The position numbers were made by a program, and so were the translations under genes. The notes under the pieces are model-generated. The model saw nothing but the letters and a program-made list of their open reading frames with translations, did not search any database and was not told where the DNA came from. 64,000 nt of DNA, from contig NZ_OY763919.1 of assembly GCF_963667735.1 (NCBI RefSeq), positions 1,551,539 through 1,615,538 of the forward strand, in the 5' to 3' direction. Position 1 is the stretch's first letter, and each line of letters begins with the position of its first letter. This DNA comes from an uncultured Methanoregula sp. Its GTDB lineage: Archaea; Halobacteriota; Methanomicrobia; Methanomicrobiales; Methanospirillaceae. This document shows, one piece after another, positions 18,353 to 31,667 of this stretch.

Positions 18353-19120
18353 TTATTTCCTGCGCAATACCGCTATTCCCATACCAATACCGCCCAGGAT
18401 AACTGCGAGCTCCACCGGGGATGCTTTGGGAGTGTCCGTTGGCCAGGGCGTCGGGATTTTGATAGTTGTTGCCTTGTGCGAAACGGTCTTCTCCGGGGTG
18501 ATAGCAGCAGTTACTATGGTTTCTGCAGGTGTTCGTGAAGGAAGCGTTGTTACGGTTGTCGCAGTTGTTGTCGTGTTGGCCGTGAGCGCCTCGTACACGG
18601 TTGTCTGGTTTCCTGATGTAACGGTGACACTCTCAGACCAGTCGGCATAGCCGCTCAACTCAAGGAGTATGGTGTAGCTGCCGGCAGCAATGCTGGAAAT
18701 CGTCAGCGGGGTTGTACCCTGGTACACGGAATCCAGGTACACGGATGCCAGGGACGGGTAGGATCCGATATAGATGCTGCCATTGACCTCGGTGGTTGCA
18801 GTGGTTGTTGCGGTTGTAACTTCCGTTGTTACCTCGGTTGTGACTTCCGTTGTCACGGTCGTGGCTGCATCGGTTGTCGTGGCTATCGTGACTGCAGTAG
18901 TCGCTTCCGTTGTTGCGGCTGTTGTCACAGCGGTCGTTGCTTCTGTTGTTGCTGCGGTGGTTGTGGCAGCAGTGGTCACTGCGGTTGTAGTTTCCGCGGC
19001 TGTCGTTGTAGCAGCAGTTGTTGTTGCTGTCGTTGCAGTAGTACTTGCAGAATCATCTGCGGACACCGGCACTGCTATCAGGAACAGGACAAGGAGAATG
19101 GAGATAATGGCGGTTTTCAT
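18353..19120 (-). CDS. Thr-rich secreted PEGA-domain surface protein
   Basis: 255 residues from ATG 19120, chosen over an in-frame start at 19159 because it gives a clean signal peptide (MKTAIISILLVLFLIAVPVSA) and has GAGGGG just upstream. After the signal come about 90 residues of almost pure Thr/Ala/Val/Glu repeats, probably a glycosylated stalk. One PEGA domain follows (GSIYIGSYPSLASVYLDS onward), then a second linker with TPWP, then the tail KASPVELAVILGGIGMGIAV and LRRK. The tail closely matches that of the gene at 19336-20592. A cell-surface location is likely; the ligand is unknown. Confidence 0.8.
   Translation of the reverse strand: MKTAIISILLVLFLIAVPVSADDSASTTATTATTTAATTTAAETTTAVTTAATTTAATTEATTAVTTAATTEATTAVTIATTTDAATTVTTEVTTEVTTEVTTATTTATTEVNGSIYIGSYPSLASVYLDSVYQGTTPLTISSIAAGSYTILLELSGYADWSESVTVTSGNQTTVYEALTANTTTTATTVTTLPSRTPAETIVTAAITPEKTVSHKATTIKIPTPWPTDTPKASPVELAVILGGIGMGIAVLRRK
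18780..19060 (-). repeat. Low-complexity Thr-codon repeat tract
   Basis: On the coding strand, ACC/ACA/ACT/ACG codons alternate with GCC/GTC/GAA in short units encoding TTEATTAVTTAA over about 280 bases. Such tracts change length readily by slippage or recombination. Confidence 0.75.
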
Positions 19121-19194
19121 GGGGCCCCTCGCTGGAACGTGTGCAATAATGTAAAGCAAATGTTACATTTTGTTTCATCCAAATCTCCAGAGAT

Positions 19195-19207
19195 AGTATA
19201 AATATTG
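19195..19207 (-). promoter_or_regulatory. TATA-like promoter for the Thr-rich PEGA gene
   Basis: Read on the minus strand, CAATATTTATACT lies about 75-87 bases before ATG 19120. That would give a transcript start near 19170 and a leader of about 50 nt. It is assigned on composition and spacing only. Confidence 0.35.
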
Positions 19208-19335
19208 CGTTTATGGGGCTGGTGAGATGATTCTCCCTGCCGGGAAAAGGATAGGAACGAGCGGTCAGACCGGAAAACCCGGGCGTGACTGTATATCGGA
19301 TCAAAAATGTGAGAGGAAAGAAAAGAAGGAAGAGA

Positions 19336-20592
19336 TTAATCCCGGCGCAGGATGACAAAACCAAGCCCGACAGCACCGATGATCAGAAGGGGGCTGATGG
19401 GCGAGGCCGGCGTAGTTGCGCTCGGCCAGGGGGTCGGGACCGTGGTTTTCTTGGTGGTTTTCACTGTGGTCACCGTTGTATACGTGACGGGGACTGTCGT
19501 TGGCGTTGTCGTGTAGGTTCCAGCCGTTGAGAGATACCCGTAGACCTCGGTTTTATTGCCCGCGGTTACCGTAAACTCTTTTGTATAATCGGCGTAATCG
19601 GTCTTCTGCATACGGATAAAATACGTGCCCGGCACGATATCATAGAGTGTCAGCGGGGTTGTTCCTTTCTTGACTGCACCCAAGTAGACCGTTGCTCCCG
19701 AGGGACTGGACCCGACCGTGATCGTGCCGTTCGCCACTGAATTGGGAGACGTGATGGTGAACGTCAGACCGCAGACCGCATCCATGCCGCTGTTCATAAC
19801 ACAGACCTGATAATCACCCGGAGTGCGCTGGCTCAGATCAAAAGATCCGGCAATCGTAGTAGTTGAGGTTGAGGTGATTGTTCCCGGTATGTCATTGTAA
19901 CCGGATCTCTTCAGGTAGAGCGTAGGCGTTCCTGCAAAATTAGTTCCGACAAGACTGGTGATAGTGACGGTAGTATTGGTATTGGCGCTTGACGGCGATA
20001 TTGAAGAAAGGGTTATTGCAGATGTTGGGGCGCGGACCTCAAAGGCCCCCGTCTTTGTTGCGGATTGCCCGTCCGGGTTTGTAACAATCACGTTCCAGGT
20101 ACCTGCAGTTTTCCCGTTGAGATCGAACGTGCAGGTTATCTGGGTGGAGGTTGTGGAGACGCTTGAAGCGGTGATGTTGCTCTCGCCGGATTTGGAGAGT
20201 ACCACGGAGGGCGTTGATACAAATCCCGTTCCGGTGAGTCCGGTGATGCTGACAATACCCGTGTTGTATCCATATGCAGGAGTGATCGCGGATATGGAGG
20301 GGGCCGAAGCGACCGCTGTAAGGGTGGCAGAAACGGTACTGGTCTGATTATCAACTACCTGTACATTCTGGGAAGCGTCCGAGTATCCGGATAATTTTAG
20401 TAAGACCGTATGGGAACCGCTGGTCACATCTTCAAGGGTATATGTGGAGGTATGTCCTGTAGCAAGCCCGTCCAAATAAATTGTTGCTCCTGATGGTGTC
20501 GAACTCACAGAAATATTACCCACAGCAGAAACTGCTGTTGGGAGCAGCAGGATCATAATAAAAACTGATGCAAGAAAAATTGTCCTTCTCAT
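19336..20592 (-). CDS. Secreted PEGA-TIG-TIG-PEGA surface protein with C-terminal anchor tail
   Basis: 418 residues. The signal peptide MRRTIFLASVFIMILLLP...VSA is followed by a PEGA domain (STPSGATIYLDG), two IPT/TIG domains (SAITPAYGYNTG and SSISPSSANTNT), and a second PEGA domain (SSPSGATVYLGAVKKGTTPLTL). A Thr-rich linker with TPWPSATT precedes the hydrophobic tail SPISPLLIIGAVGLGFVILRRD. The tail is near-identical in plan to the neighbouring Thr-rich PEGA protein, so both are probably processed or anchored in the same way. PEGA domains are common in archaeal envelope proteins. Confidence 0.85.
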   Translation of the reverse strand: MRRTIFLASVFIMILLLPTAVSAVGNISVSSTPSGATIYLDGLATGHTSTYTLEDVTSGSHTVLLKLSGYSDASQNVQVVDNQTSTVSATLTAVASAPSISAITPAYGYNTGIVSITGLTGTGFVSTPSVVLSKSGESNITASSVSTTSTQITCTFDLNGKTAGTWNVIVTNPDGQSATKTGAFEVRAPTSAITLSSISPSSANTNTTVTITSLVGTNFAGTPTLYLKRSGYNDIPGTITSTSTTTIAGSFDLSQRTPGDYQVCVMNSGMDAVCGLTFTITSPNSVANGTITVGSSPSGATVYLGAVKKGTTPLTLYDIVPGTYFIRMQKTDYADYTKEFTVTAGNKTEVYGYLSTAGTYTTTPTTVPVTYTTVTTVKTTKKTTVPTPWPSATTPASPISPLLIIGAVGLGFVILRRD

Positions 20593-20781
20593 ACTATCAC
20601 GACCTGGTATTTAGTCAAACGAGAAATTGGCGCCGATTGGGGATATATTTTTTTAATTTTATGCGATTCAAAGAGACCGTGGTGGATTGGATGAATACTC
20701 CGGAAATGGACGAGGGTAATGACTGAGAAATGGGTATAATTCCTCGGGTTGTCTCGTTCACCGGTTTTCATTTTCATCCGG

Positions 20782-21156
20782 TCAGAACGCGGTCCATCGT
20801 AACCCGGCAGAGAAAGCCTCTTCGTATTCCCTGCCGGAAAACCCCGGGCTCTTATGAGATATCTCCTGAACTGCCTGAAGGTGAGCTTCCGGAGTCGCGC
20901 CGAACCTGCCGGCCCTGAATGATTCTCCGGTTTCATATGCTGTCTCGCTGAGGTTCCTGACCCTTGCAATTGCTGCACGGCATTCCTCCCGCGAGGCACC
21001 AGGCACCCGGTTCAGGACCCCAGCGAGGAATTCCCCGCTGCTCCAGGTTTCAATAGGGAGGGGAGATCGGCGGTCATGGAATGCGAGGGCAAATATCGCA
21101 TCCGTTATCTGCCTATTGCCGGAATCAGGTTGTTCTGTCATACCGTGGAACCTCAT
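20782..21156 (-). CDS. Hypothetical protein, second gene of a pair
   Basis: 124 residues, not recognised. It is mostly helical by composition, with SREECRAAIARVRNLSETAYETGE in the middle and no membrane segment. The ATG at 21156 overlaps the stop of the upstream gene (ATGA), which supports translational coupling and that start, although MTEQ five codons later is possible. The partner encodes a membrane-anchored exported protein, so this may be its cytoplasmic companion. Confidence 0.6.
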   Translation of the reverse strand: MRFHGMTEQPDSGNRQITDAIFALAFHDRRSPLPIETWSSGEFLAGVLNRVPGASREECRAAIARVRNLSETAYETGESFRAGRFGATPEAHLQAVQEISHKSPGFSGREYEEAFSAGLRWTAF

Positions 21157-21980
21157 GGTGACGGGAACGGGGCATTGGCCGTACCTACCGTCCAGTCTCC
21201 GGGACGGGTCCAGTTGGCAGTTTTCATCTTTGCAAAATAGACCCGGACAACACCTTTCTGCTCCAGTTTACGCAGGCTTGGCAGTTCGTACTTATAAAAA
21301 ATCCGGTTGGCCCGGGCCCCTTCAACAAAGCACCAGACGTTTACCGGATTCCCCGTGGAATTCCTGATCAGCTCTGCCATGTCAGCATAACGCTGCGAAT
21401 ACTGACCCCAGATATCATCTGCCTGGGAGAGCGACACGGTATAGAGATCCTGGTAGGGCCGGCCATAGATGATAACGGTGCCATTCGTGGACGCGGCGCG
21501 TTCGTACCAGTGCTCGTTATTCATGGTCACATAGGATGGGTACTGGCCGGAAGTTGTGGCTCCTTCGTCCCATATGGCCTTCTGGGGCAGGGGTGTTGAT
21601 CCCGGGGGGATATCATTGATAGCATCCAGCAGGAACACGAGGCTCCCGTGATTTCCCCGTCCCGACCAGAAACCCATATTTACCTGCGTGCCGCTGGTGT
21701 TGAGAAGGGGTTCATACGAGACCGCCTCCCCGAACAACTGCCGTGTGAATGCAGGATCTGCCGTTTCCCTTAGTTTTTGGGCAGGATCGGTAAAGACCGG
21801 TGTGAATGGCGATGCAGGTGAATACGTTCCGGTGGATGCAGGAGGTATTGTTGCGGTTAACGATGGGTTTGACGATGCCAGCAGGATCGGGATGCTGGCG
21901 AGGATGAAAAGGATAAAAATCCCAAGGGCAATCGAGCATAGGAGCTGACGGTTGCTATTCATCGGCGTGGACGGGTCCAT
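21153..21980 (-). CDS. Membrane-anchored extracytoplasmic hypothetical protein
   Basis: 275 residues, not recognised. One N-terminal membrane helix (LLCSIALGIFILFILASIPI) is followed by a Ser/Thr/Pro linker and an ectodomain of about 200 residues containing WSGRGNHGSLVFLLDAIND and NPVNVWCFVEGARANRIFYKYELPSLRKLEQ. The last segment has an alpha/beta appearance. No catalytic motif is identified. It overlaps by four bases with the downstream hypothetical gene. Confidence 0.65.
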   Translation of the reverse strand: MDPSTPMNSNRQLLCSIALGIFILFILASIPILLASSNPSLTATIPPASTGTYSPASPFTPVFTDPAQKLRETADPAFTRQLFGEAVSYEPLLNTSGTQVNMGFWSGRGNHGSLVFLLDAINDIPPGSTPLPQKAIWDEGATTSGQYPSYVTMNNEHWYERAASTNGTVIIYGRPYQDLYTVSLSQADDIWGQYSQRYADMAELIRNSTGNPVNVWCFVEGARANRIFYKYELPSLRKLEQKGVVRVYFAKMKTANWTRPGDWTVGTANAPFPSP

Positions 21981-22093
21981 GATGAGGTTTCCTGCACGAT
22001 GCCGTATTATCTTTTTCTTTTCATCCGGCCAGGATCTTGTCCTGTTCCTGAAACAGATTAATTATCCTCAAGCGCACACCTTAATGGCATCAG

Positions 22094-22168
22094 GGGTCTG
22101 TGGCTTAGCCTGGACATAGCGCCGGGCTTCTAACCCGGATGTCGGGGGTTCGAATCCCCCCAGGCCCG
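22094..22168 (+). tRNA. tRNA-Arg (anticodon TCT)
   Basis: The acceptor stem GGGTCTG pairs with CAGGCCC (one G-U), with discriminator G at 22168. The anticodon stem CCGGG/CCCGG encloses the loop CTTCTAA, giving anticodon TCT. The T arm GGGGG-TTCGAAT-CCCCC is canonical. There is no intron and no encoded CCA. The following 245 bases, up to the L30e-NusA gene end, hold no recognised feature. Confidence 0.95.
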
Positions 22169-22413
22169 TTTTCTCTTTCTTTTTTATCTGTGGTTTCAGC
22201 AATGGCTTTGTGTTGCCGTATCGGGCCAATGGTGCCGTGTGCAGTAGTACCCGGGCACAATGAACATACCCGGCAGGCAGTGATGAGCATCGGGATACCG
22301 GCGGTCCTGTTCCCGACGGGAGTATAATCGTATATCAGGAATGCCCCGGCCAGAGACCAAAGATCCCGAATAATCGATAGCGTGAAAGGCAGGTAAAAGA
22401 GAACAATAAAAAA

Positions 22414-23181
22414 TTACAGGTGGCTCTGCCCGTCTTCGGACTGGCCATCCATGGGTTTTTGCAGGATCTGAACATCCACGATGTTGTGCTGGCGCAGGGT
22501 CAGCTTCTTTGCCTTGAAGATGTTCTTGCCATCCTTGCCGATGGCGATCCCGCGATCTTCGTCCCGCACTTCGACCGTTGCGGTCTGGGCATCGGGTTCG
22601 CCTTCGAACAGGATGGAGGTGACCTGGGCTGGCAGGAAGCAGTTCTTGATGAACTGTTCCACATTGTTGTTGTATTCCACAACTTCGATCTTCTTGCCCA
22701 TCACTTCTGAGGCTTTCTTGATGGAGGCACCTTTCTTGCCGATAGCAAGGCCCATGTCCCCCGGGTTGATGACAAAGATGAGCCGGCCGTTGCGGTCATC
22801 GACCACGCAGTCGCGGCTTCCGGCGCCGGTCAGGCTCTCGAACTGGGAGATGAGGCGCATGCAGTCTTCAGTCAGTACCACTTCGCCCATATCATGCCCT
22901 CTTAAGGAAAGAATATCTGATTCGCCCGGGGTGACGATGGCAAGGGTGCTGACCATGAATGGTTTACCGCAGGCTTTGCCGAGTGCCACGCTGGAGCCCT
23001 CGAATGTGTGGATGAAGAGGTTTTCGTAGGCTGAAAGTTTGGATGCAAATGCTGCCGGGCAGTTACCTGCTATGACAACCATCTGGGCTTTGCCCTCTTT
23101 GATGCATTTCTCTGTGTTGTTCTGGCCAAGAATTACATTTCCTGTCTTGATAGCTCTTCTGAGTGAAGCATTAAAATCCAT
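22414..23181 (-). CDS. Ribosomal protein L30e fused in frame to NusA-like KH protein
   Basis: One open frame of 255 residues encodes two proteins that are normally separate. Residues 1 to about 95 are L30e (MDFNASLRRAIKTGNVILG to SDILSL). From M98 (ATG at 22890, MGEVVLTEDCMRLI) the rest is the archaeal NusA-like KH1-KH2 protein, with GxxG loops IGKKGASI and IGKDGKNI. The ATG at 23181 is chosen because GAGGA lies eight bases upstream; a TTG at 23187 is too close. AGAGGG just before the internal ATG is a good ribosome binding site, so NusA may also start independently. One added base near AAGAGGGC would give L30e its own stop (TGA) before that ATG: either a real fusion or a sequence error. It is the last gene of the RNA polymerase operon. 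Confidence 0.85.
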   Translation of the reverse strand: MDFNASLRRAIKTGNVILGQNNTEKCIKEGKAQMVVIAGNCPAAFASKLSAYENLFIHTFEGSSVALGKACGKPFMVSTLAIVTPGESDILSLRGHDMGEVVLTEDCMRLISQFESLTGAGSRDCVVDDRNGRLIFVINPGDMGLAIGKKGASIKKASEVMGKKIEVVEYNNNVEQFIKNCFLPAQVTSILFEGEPDAQTATVEVRDEDRGIAIGKDGKNIFKAKKLTLRQHNIVDVQILQKPMDGQSEDGQSHL

Positions 23182-23212
23182 ATACAATTCCTCGTAGGTT
23201 TGTTAAAGTTGG

Positions 23213-27029
<3,817 letters not shown>

Positions 27030-27030
27030 G

Positions 27031-28845
27031 TTATACCACGTCCTGGAGTTTCAGTCTTGGGGCAATACCCATGCTCTTCATCTCGTCCAGCAGGAGCTTG
27101 AACGCGTAACTCATCTCTACTGAGTAGATATCGGTCTCGTTGCCGCAGGCAAGGCAGCGGGTCATGTTGCGCTTGCGGTCGAGCATCGCAACCATACCGC
27201 AGTGTGCGCAGACATATTCCTGCACCTTGTCCGACTCATCGAGCAGGCGTTCCTTGAGGGCCATGGCGGCGCCGTGACCGATCATGACATCCCGCTCCAT
27301 CTCACCGAACCGGAGACCTCCTTCACGGGCACGTCCTTCGGTTGGCTGGCGGGTCAAGACCTGCACCGGGCCGCGGGACCGGGCGTGCATCTTGGACGAC
27401 ACCATGTGGTAGAGTTTCTGGTAGTAGATGACACCGATATAGACATCGGCCTTGAAGGCCTTGCCGGTGATACCGTCATACATGACTTCCCTGCCATTGT
27501 GGGAGAAGCCGAGTGCCTTTAGGGATGCGCGGATATCTGCCTCGCTCTCGCCACCGAATGCCGTGGCGTTGATGCGCCGGCCTTCGAGGGATCCGACTTT
27601 GCCGCCGATCATCTCGAGCATGTGCCCGATGGTCATACGGCTCGGGATTGCATGGGGGTTGATGACGAGGTCGGGGGAGAGACCGCTCTCGGTGAAGGGC
27701 ATGTCTTCCTGGGGGGTGATGAGACCAACGACCCCTTTCTGACCGTGACGGGATGCGAACTTGTCGCCGACTTCCGGGACACGGAGGTCGCGGGTGCGGA
27801 CCTTGACCAGGCGGGAACTGTTCTCGCCTTCGGTGATGATAACCGTGTCAACGATACCGTGCTCGTTGGACCGCATCGTGACAGAGGTGTCGCGGCGTTT
27901 CTCAACTGCGATGAGTTCCCCGGAGGGTTCTTCAAGGAACCGGGGCGGGGAGGTCTTGCCAATCAGGACATCCTTCTCGGCAACAATCGTCTCGGGGTTG
28001 ATCACACCGTCCTCGTCAAGGTTCTTGTAGGAGTCGGCACCATGGGCACCGGCTACGTCCTCGTCGGGAACCTGGATCCGGTCGATCTGGCCACCGGGAT
28101 ACCGGCGCTCTTCGCCTTCGTAGGTCCTGAAGAAGTGGGAGCGGCCAAGACCGCGCTCGATGGAGGCCTTGTTGAAGATGAGCGCATCTTCAATATTGTA
28201 GCCTTCGTACGAGAGGATGGCGACGACAAAGTTCTGTCCCGCCGGCCGGTCGTCCGATCCGATCAGTTCCGAGGTCTGGGTGTGGGTGAGCGGTTTCTGG
28301 ACATAGTGGAGCAGGTGACCCCGGGTGTCCGGGCGCAGCTTCATGTTGGCTGCACCGAACCCGAGTGCCTGCTTGACCATTCCTGCACCCATCGTGACAC
28401 GCGGACTTGCGTTGTGCTCGGGGAAGGGAACGTGAGCTGCACCGATACCAAGGATCAGGGAGGGATCGATCTCAAGGTGGGTGTGCTCAGGGGTCAGCTT
28501 CGTGAAATCCATGGCGATGAGAAGGTCTTCTTCTTCTTCAGCGTCGATGAACTCGATTAAGCCCCGCTGGACAAAGGAGTTCATGTCGACTTCCTTCCTC
28601 TCGAGTTTCTTGAGATCCTCTTCTGTTATGAGGGGCTCACCGTTCTTGAGAACGATGAGCGGTCTGCGGGCCCGGCCGCGGTCGGTGAGGATAACGACAT
28701 CGCCGTTATACTCCTTGTGGGAGACGTTCACTTCAGAGGCAATGGCTCCCTGCCGGCGCATGGTACGGATGGTGCCGACCAAGGCTTTGGGATCATCGAC
28801 AAGTCCGATCAATGCCCCGTCAACAAATACACGTGACTTCTTCAT
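27031..28845 (-). CDS. rpoB1: DNA-directed RNA polymerase subunit B'
   Basis: 604 residues, the C-terminal half of the second-largest subunit, split as in other methanogens. Conserved motifs include [15 protein letters not shown] and the C-terminal zinc site [10 protein letters not shown]...CLACGNE. The ATG overlaps the B'' stop by four bases (ATGA), giving translational coupling. Confidence 0.97.
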   Translation of the reverse strand: MKKSRVFVDGALIGLVDDPKALVGTIRTMRRQGAIASEVNVSHKEYNGDVVILTDRGRARRPLIVLKNGEPLITEEDLKKLERKEVDMNSFVQRGLIEFIDAEEEEDLLIAMDFTKLTPEHTHLEIDPSLILGIGAAHVPFPEHNASPRVTMGAGMVKQALGFGAANMKLRPDTRGHLLHYVQKPLTHTQTSELIGSDDRPAGQNFVVAILSYEGYNIEDALIFNKASIERGLGRSHFFRTYEGEERRYPGGQIDRIQVPDEDVAGAHGADSYKNLDEDGVINPETIVAEKDVLIGKTSPPRFLEEPSGELIAVEKRRDTSVTMRSNEHGIVDTVIITEGENSSRLVKVRTRDLRVPEVGDKFASRHGQKGVVGLITPQEDMPFTESGLSPDLVINPHAIPSRMTIGHMLEMIGGKVGSLEGRRINATAFGGESEADIRASLKALGFSHNGREVMYDGITGKAFKADVYIGVIYYQKLYHMVSSKMHARSRGPVQVLTRQPTEGRAREGGLRFGEMERDVMIGHGAAMALKERLLDESDKVQEYVCAHCGMVAMLDRKRNMTRCLACGNETDIYSVEMSYAFKLLLDEMKSMGIAPRLKLQDVV

Positions 28846-30410
28846 CGTACTTCTCCCCGTATGTGTTCGACACCGAGATTGTGCAGGATGCGCAGTATCT
28901 CTTCTTCATCGTCCACGCCTTTGCTGATCTCCACCATCTGGGCGAAGTTCTTGACAAGACCACAATTCGGTCCTTCTGGTGTCTCGCTCGGGCAGATCCG
29001 ACCCCACTGGGTCGGGTGCAGGTCACGGGCCTCGAAGTGGGGCTGTGACCGGGAGAGCGGTGAGATTACACGGCGAAGGTGCGAGAGCACGGCCATGTGA
29101 TCGATGCGATCGAGGAGCTGCGAGACACCGGTCCTTCCGCCCACCCAGTTACCGGTTGCAAGCGGGTGGAGGAGGCGTTCGGTCAGCACATCGGCACGAA
29201 CTGCGGTTGCAATCGAGAGATCGCGGTGGCGCATGCTCGCGCGTTCAAGCTGGTACTTGATATCCCTTGTCAGGCGGTTGAGGGAGATACGGAAAAGGTC
29301 CTCCATCAGATCGCCTGCAAGTTTGAGCCGCTTGTTCGAGTAGTGGTCCTTGTCATCGATCCTGCGCTTGTTCAGCACAAGGTCAAAACAGGCCTCTGCC
29401 ATGCGGCCGAGGAAGTGTGCCTTTGCAAGCCGGACAGAGAGGACTGCTTCCTGGTAGCCTTCGTCGCCTTCCTTGAGGTTTGCCGGCATAGCGTAGTTGA
29501 GGTGCGGCAGGAGGTAGTTGTCCAGGACAAACTCGGCCCGCTTGCGCTGGTAGTCCTTGGTCTGGTTCGGGGCAAGCTTCTTGCCCACGTACATGACGCC
29601 GCCTTCAACGGAATCGCACTCGCTCTCCTCAAGGTTCTGCATCATGAATGTCAGGATGTCCTCATCGGTCGAGACCGCGTTCACGACTTCCTGGTCATTG
29701 GTCATGCCCAGTGCCCGCATCAGGTCCACGAACTTTAAGTGGCCGGCAACGGACGGGAACGAAACCTCGAGGAGGTTCTTCTTGTTCCGCTCGACAACCA
29801 CCAGCGCGCGGTAACCGCGGAACTGGGAGAACACCTTTGCTACATAGATACGCTCGTTGTAACGCTCGGTGAACTCGGTCATGATCTTGTTGGATGCGAG
29901 ATCCTCCAGGGTCATGAGCACGCGCTCCGTACCGTTGACAATGAAGTATCCTCCCGCATCGAACGCGTCCTCCCCGTGGGAGACCCGCTGGGCATCGTCC
30001 ATGCCATACAGGTTGCAGGCAAGGGATCCGACCATGATCGGGAGCTGCCCGATGGTTGTGATAATCGGTTCCTGCCGGTCTTCCCCGTGAACAAGGGTCA
30101 GTCCCAGCTGGATTGGTGCTGCGTAGGTCAGGTTTCGCAGCCGTGCTTCGCTCGGGTACAGTTCGCCCTGCGAACCGTCCGCTTCCCGGACGAGTGGCCG
30201 TTTGACCTCGATGTTGCCGAGTTCCACCCAGACCGGTTCATTGTTCTTGCCCCGGTTCTCGATGTCGGTCTCGATTACGCGCTGCTCGTTGACCACTTTC
30301 TGAAGATTGTGTTTTAAGAAATAGTTGAAAGAGTCAAGCTGGTGGCGCGCAACATGCTCCCGTGAAAAATATGCCCTCGATAAAATGCTTCTGTCTATCA
30401 GACTGATCAA
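28842..30410 (-). CDS. rpoB2: DNA-directed RNA polymerase subunit B''
   Basis: 522 residues, the N-terminal half of the second-largest subunit. Typical blocks are [20 protein letters not shown] and, at the end, [20 protein letters not shown]. The first codon of the frame at 30410 is TTG, eight bases after the rpoH stop. No better start precedes the conserved DSFNYFL segment. Confidence 0.96.
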   Translation of the reverse strand: MISLIDRSILSRAYFSREHVARHQLDSFNYFLKHNLQKVVNEQRVIETDIENRGKNNEPVWVELGNIEVKRPLVREADGSQGELYPSEARLRNLTYAAPIQLGLTLVHGEDRQEPIITTIGQLPIMVGSLACNLYGMDDAQRVSHGEDAFDAGGYFIVNGTERVLMTLEDLASNKIMTEFTERYNERIYVAKVFSQFRGYRALVVVERNKKNLLEVSFPSVAGHLKFVDLMRALGMTNDQEVVNAVSTDEDILTFMMQNLEESECDSVEGGVMYVGKKLAPNQTKDYQRKRAEFVLDNYLLPHLNYAMPANLKEGDEGYQEAVLSVRLAKAHFLGRMAEACFDLVLNKRRIDDKDHYSNKRLKLAGDLMEDLFRISLNRLTRDIKYQLERASMRHRDLSIATAVRADVLTERLLHPLATGNWVGGRTGVSQLLDRIDHMAVLSHLRRVISPLSRSQPHFEARDLHPTQWGRICPSETPEGPNCGLVKNFAQMVEISKGVDDEEEILRILHNLGVEHIRGEVR

Positions 30411-30418
30411 CCCCGGAA

Positions 30419-30670
30419 TTATTTCTTGGGTCTCTTGACCACGAGGCGGTATGCCTCAGCCCTGCCGGCTGTGTGGCTGGCCCTGATAATTCTAATCACA
30501 TTGTCAGGCTCGGCGCCTATTGTCTTCACTGCAGGATCGTCGTGGTAAATTTTTGGTAATTGTTCGGTAGTAATGTTGTAGTTGGAGAGAAGCTCCGATA
30601 CTTCCTCCTCACTCATGATTTTATGGTCTGGCACCATCACGTGCTTCAACACATTAAGTTTGGTGCTCAA
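30419..30670 (-). CDS. rpoH: DNA-directed RNA polymerase subunit H (Rpb5-like)
   Basis: 83 residues ([20 protein letters not shown]), ending VVKRPKK. Length and the [21 protein letters not shown] block fit archaeal RpoH. The start appears to be TTG at 30670, seven bases after a strong GGAGGGGG ribosome binding site; the first internal ATG would cut into the conserved N-terminus. It is the first gene of the polymerase operon. Confidence 0.94.
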   Translation of the reverse strand: MSTKLNVLKHVMVPDHKIMSEEEVSELLSNYNITTEQLPKIYHDDPAVKTIGAEPDNVIRIIRASHTAGRAEAYRLVVKRPKK

Positions 30671-30718
30671 TGAAAAACCCCCTCCCAGATGAACAGATTT
30701 CCTCTCAGATGCATCACC

Positions 30719-30743
30719 GCAAAAAACCCACGATTGCTCGTGG
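30719..30743 (-). terminator. Hairpin plus T-run after tRNA-Lys
   Basis: On the minus strand CCACGA and TCGTGG (30728-30743) form a six-base-pair hairpin with loop GCAA, followed by G and six T residues. It lies four bases past the 3' end of tRNA-Lys and before rpoH, so it probably ends the tRNA transcript or attenuates read-through into the polymerase operon. Confidence 0.5.
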
Positions 30744-30746
30744 CAA

Positions 30747-30820
30747 CGGGCCCGGAGGGATTTGAACCCCCGACCACCTGGTTAAAAGCCAGGCGCTCTA
30801 CCGAACTGAGCTACGAACCC
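30747..30820 (-). tRNA. tRNA-Lys (anticodon TTT)
   Basis: On the minus strand GGGTTCG pairs with CGGGCCC (two G-U pairs), with discriminator G. The anticodon stem CCTGG/CCAGG encloses loop CTTTTAA, giving TTT. The D arm AGCTCAGTTCGGTAGAGC and T arm GGGGG-TTCAAAT-CCCTC are normal. There is no intron and no encoded CCA. It is upstream of rpoH on the same strand. Confidence 0.95.
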
Positions 30821-30906
30821 ACACTGCAATAAGATGTACAGCATTATAACAATGCGGAAATACTATTTAAATATTCTTCATGTACCATGATGATCGGGAT
30901 TGCGCC

Positions 30907-31536
30907 TCACGCAACCCGGGGAAATTTCTCATGGATCTCCTTGAGCCGCTGTTCATCGGCTGAGATCTTTTCCTCAAGCTTTTTGATGGATGCGATATCA
31001 TCTGAGGGGACTTCCCGGCCGGGAAAATGCATGCCGCTTGCATTTTTCAGCACCGCCAGAACATTTTTGTCCACCTCAATGCTTTTCCGGAGGGCCGAGT
31101 ATTCCTCAATGAGTGTTGCGTCCATACCGGAATCTTTTGCAGCACCGGCTTCCGCGATCACGTCCTTGCGCCGTTCGAAGATCCTCCTGATGGCATCCAG
31201 CAGCTGGGTGGGATTGACCGGTTTTGAAACAAAATCCTCGATATTGAGACAGTGCTCCTGCGCTTCCTCCGCAGTAATCTTTTTCGCCGAGAACATCAGG
31301 ACCGGAAGATCCTTCGTATCCGGGTTCGCCTTGATCCGATCGAGCGTCTCCCACCCGTCCATGGGTTCCATCATGATATCGAGAAGGATCAGGTCGGGCT
31401 TCACGGTCTTGAGGACCGTGAGGGCCTCATCGCCACCATGCGTGGCAATCGGGGTAAACCCTTTGCGTTTCAGAAGTGCCACGAGGCCATCGACGATATA
31501 GGGACTGTCATCTACAATCAGGATACTGTCTTCCAC
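30907..31536 (-). CDS. Response regulator with conserved helical C-terminal extension (copy 1)
   Basis: 209 residues. The receiver domain (1 to about 120) has the acidic pair in ILIVDDSP, phospho-acceptor Asp in LILLDIMMEP, Ser in MFSAKK and Lys in SKPV. After it come about 85 residues beginning SGMDATLIEEYSALRKSIEVDK and ending in a coiled-coil-like helix. There is no DNA-binding or enzymatic output domain. The extension is shared with the regulator at 31668-32303, so it is a real domain of unknown role, possibly for protein binding. No histidine kinase is present nearby. Confidence 0.88.
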   Translation of the reverse strand: MEDSILIVDDSPYIVDGLVALLKRKGFTPIATHGGDEALTVLKTVKPDLILLDIMMEPMDGWETLDRIKANPDTKDLPVLMFSAKKITAEEAQEHCLNIEDFVSKPVNPTQLLDAIRRIFERRKDVIAEAGAAKDSGMDATLIEEYSALRKSIEVDKNVLAVLKNASGMHFPGREVPSDDIASIKKLEEKISADEQRLKEIHEKFPRVA

Positions 31537-31667
31537 GATATCGATTCCTCACTGGTATTGGCTGGTGCACGTCATGTATGGCGCGTGCTGCCACGATCCG
31601 GCACGGGATAGTATACACCCGCAAAGTATTCAAATATTCACCGTAGGGAAATGGAGTGGGATATTGG

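Noticed and set aside
22105..22290. 61-codon minus-strand frame over tRNA-Arg
   Set aside because: It crosses the tRNA gene; the sequence is explained by the tRNA.
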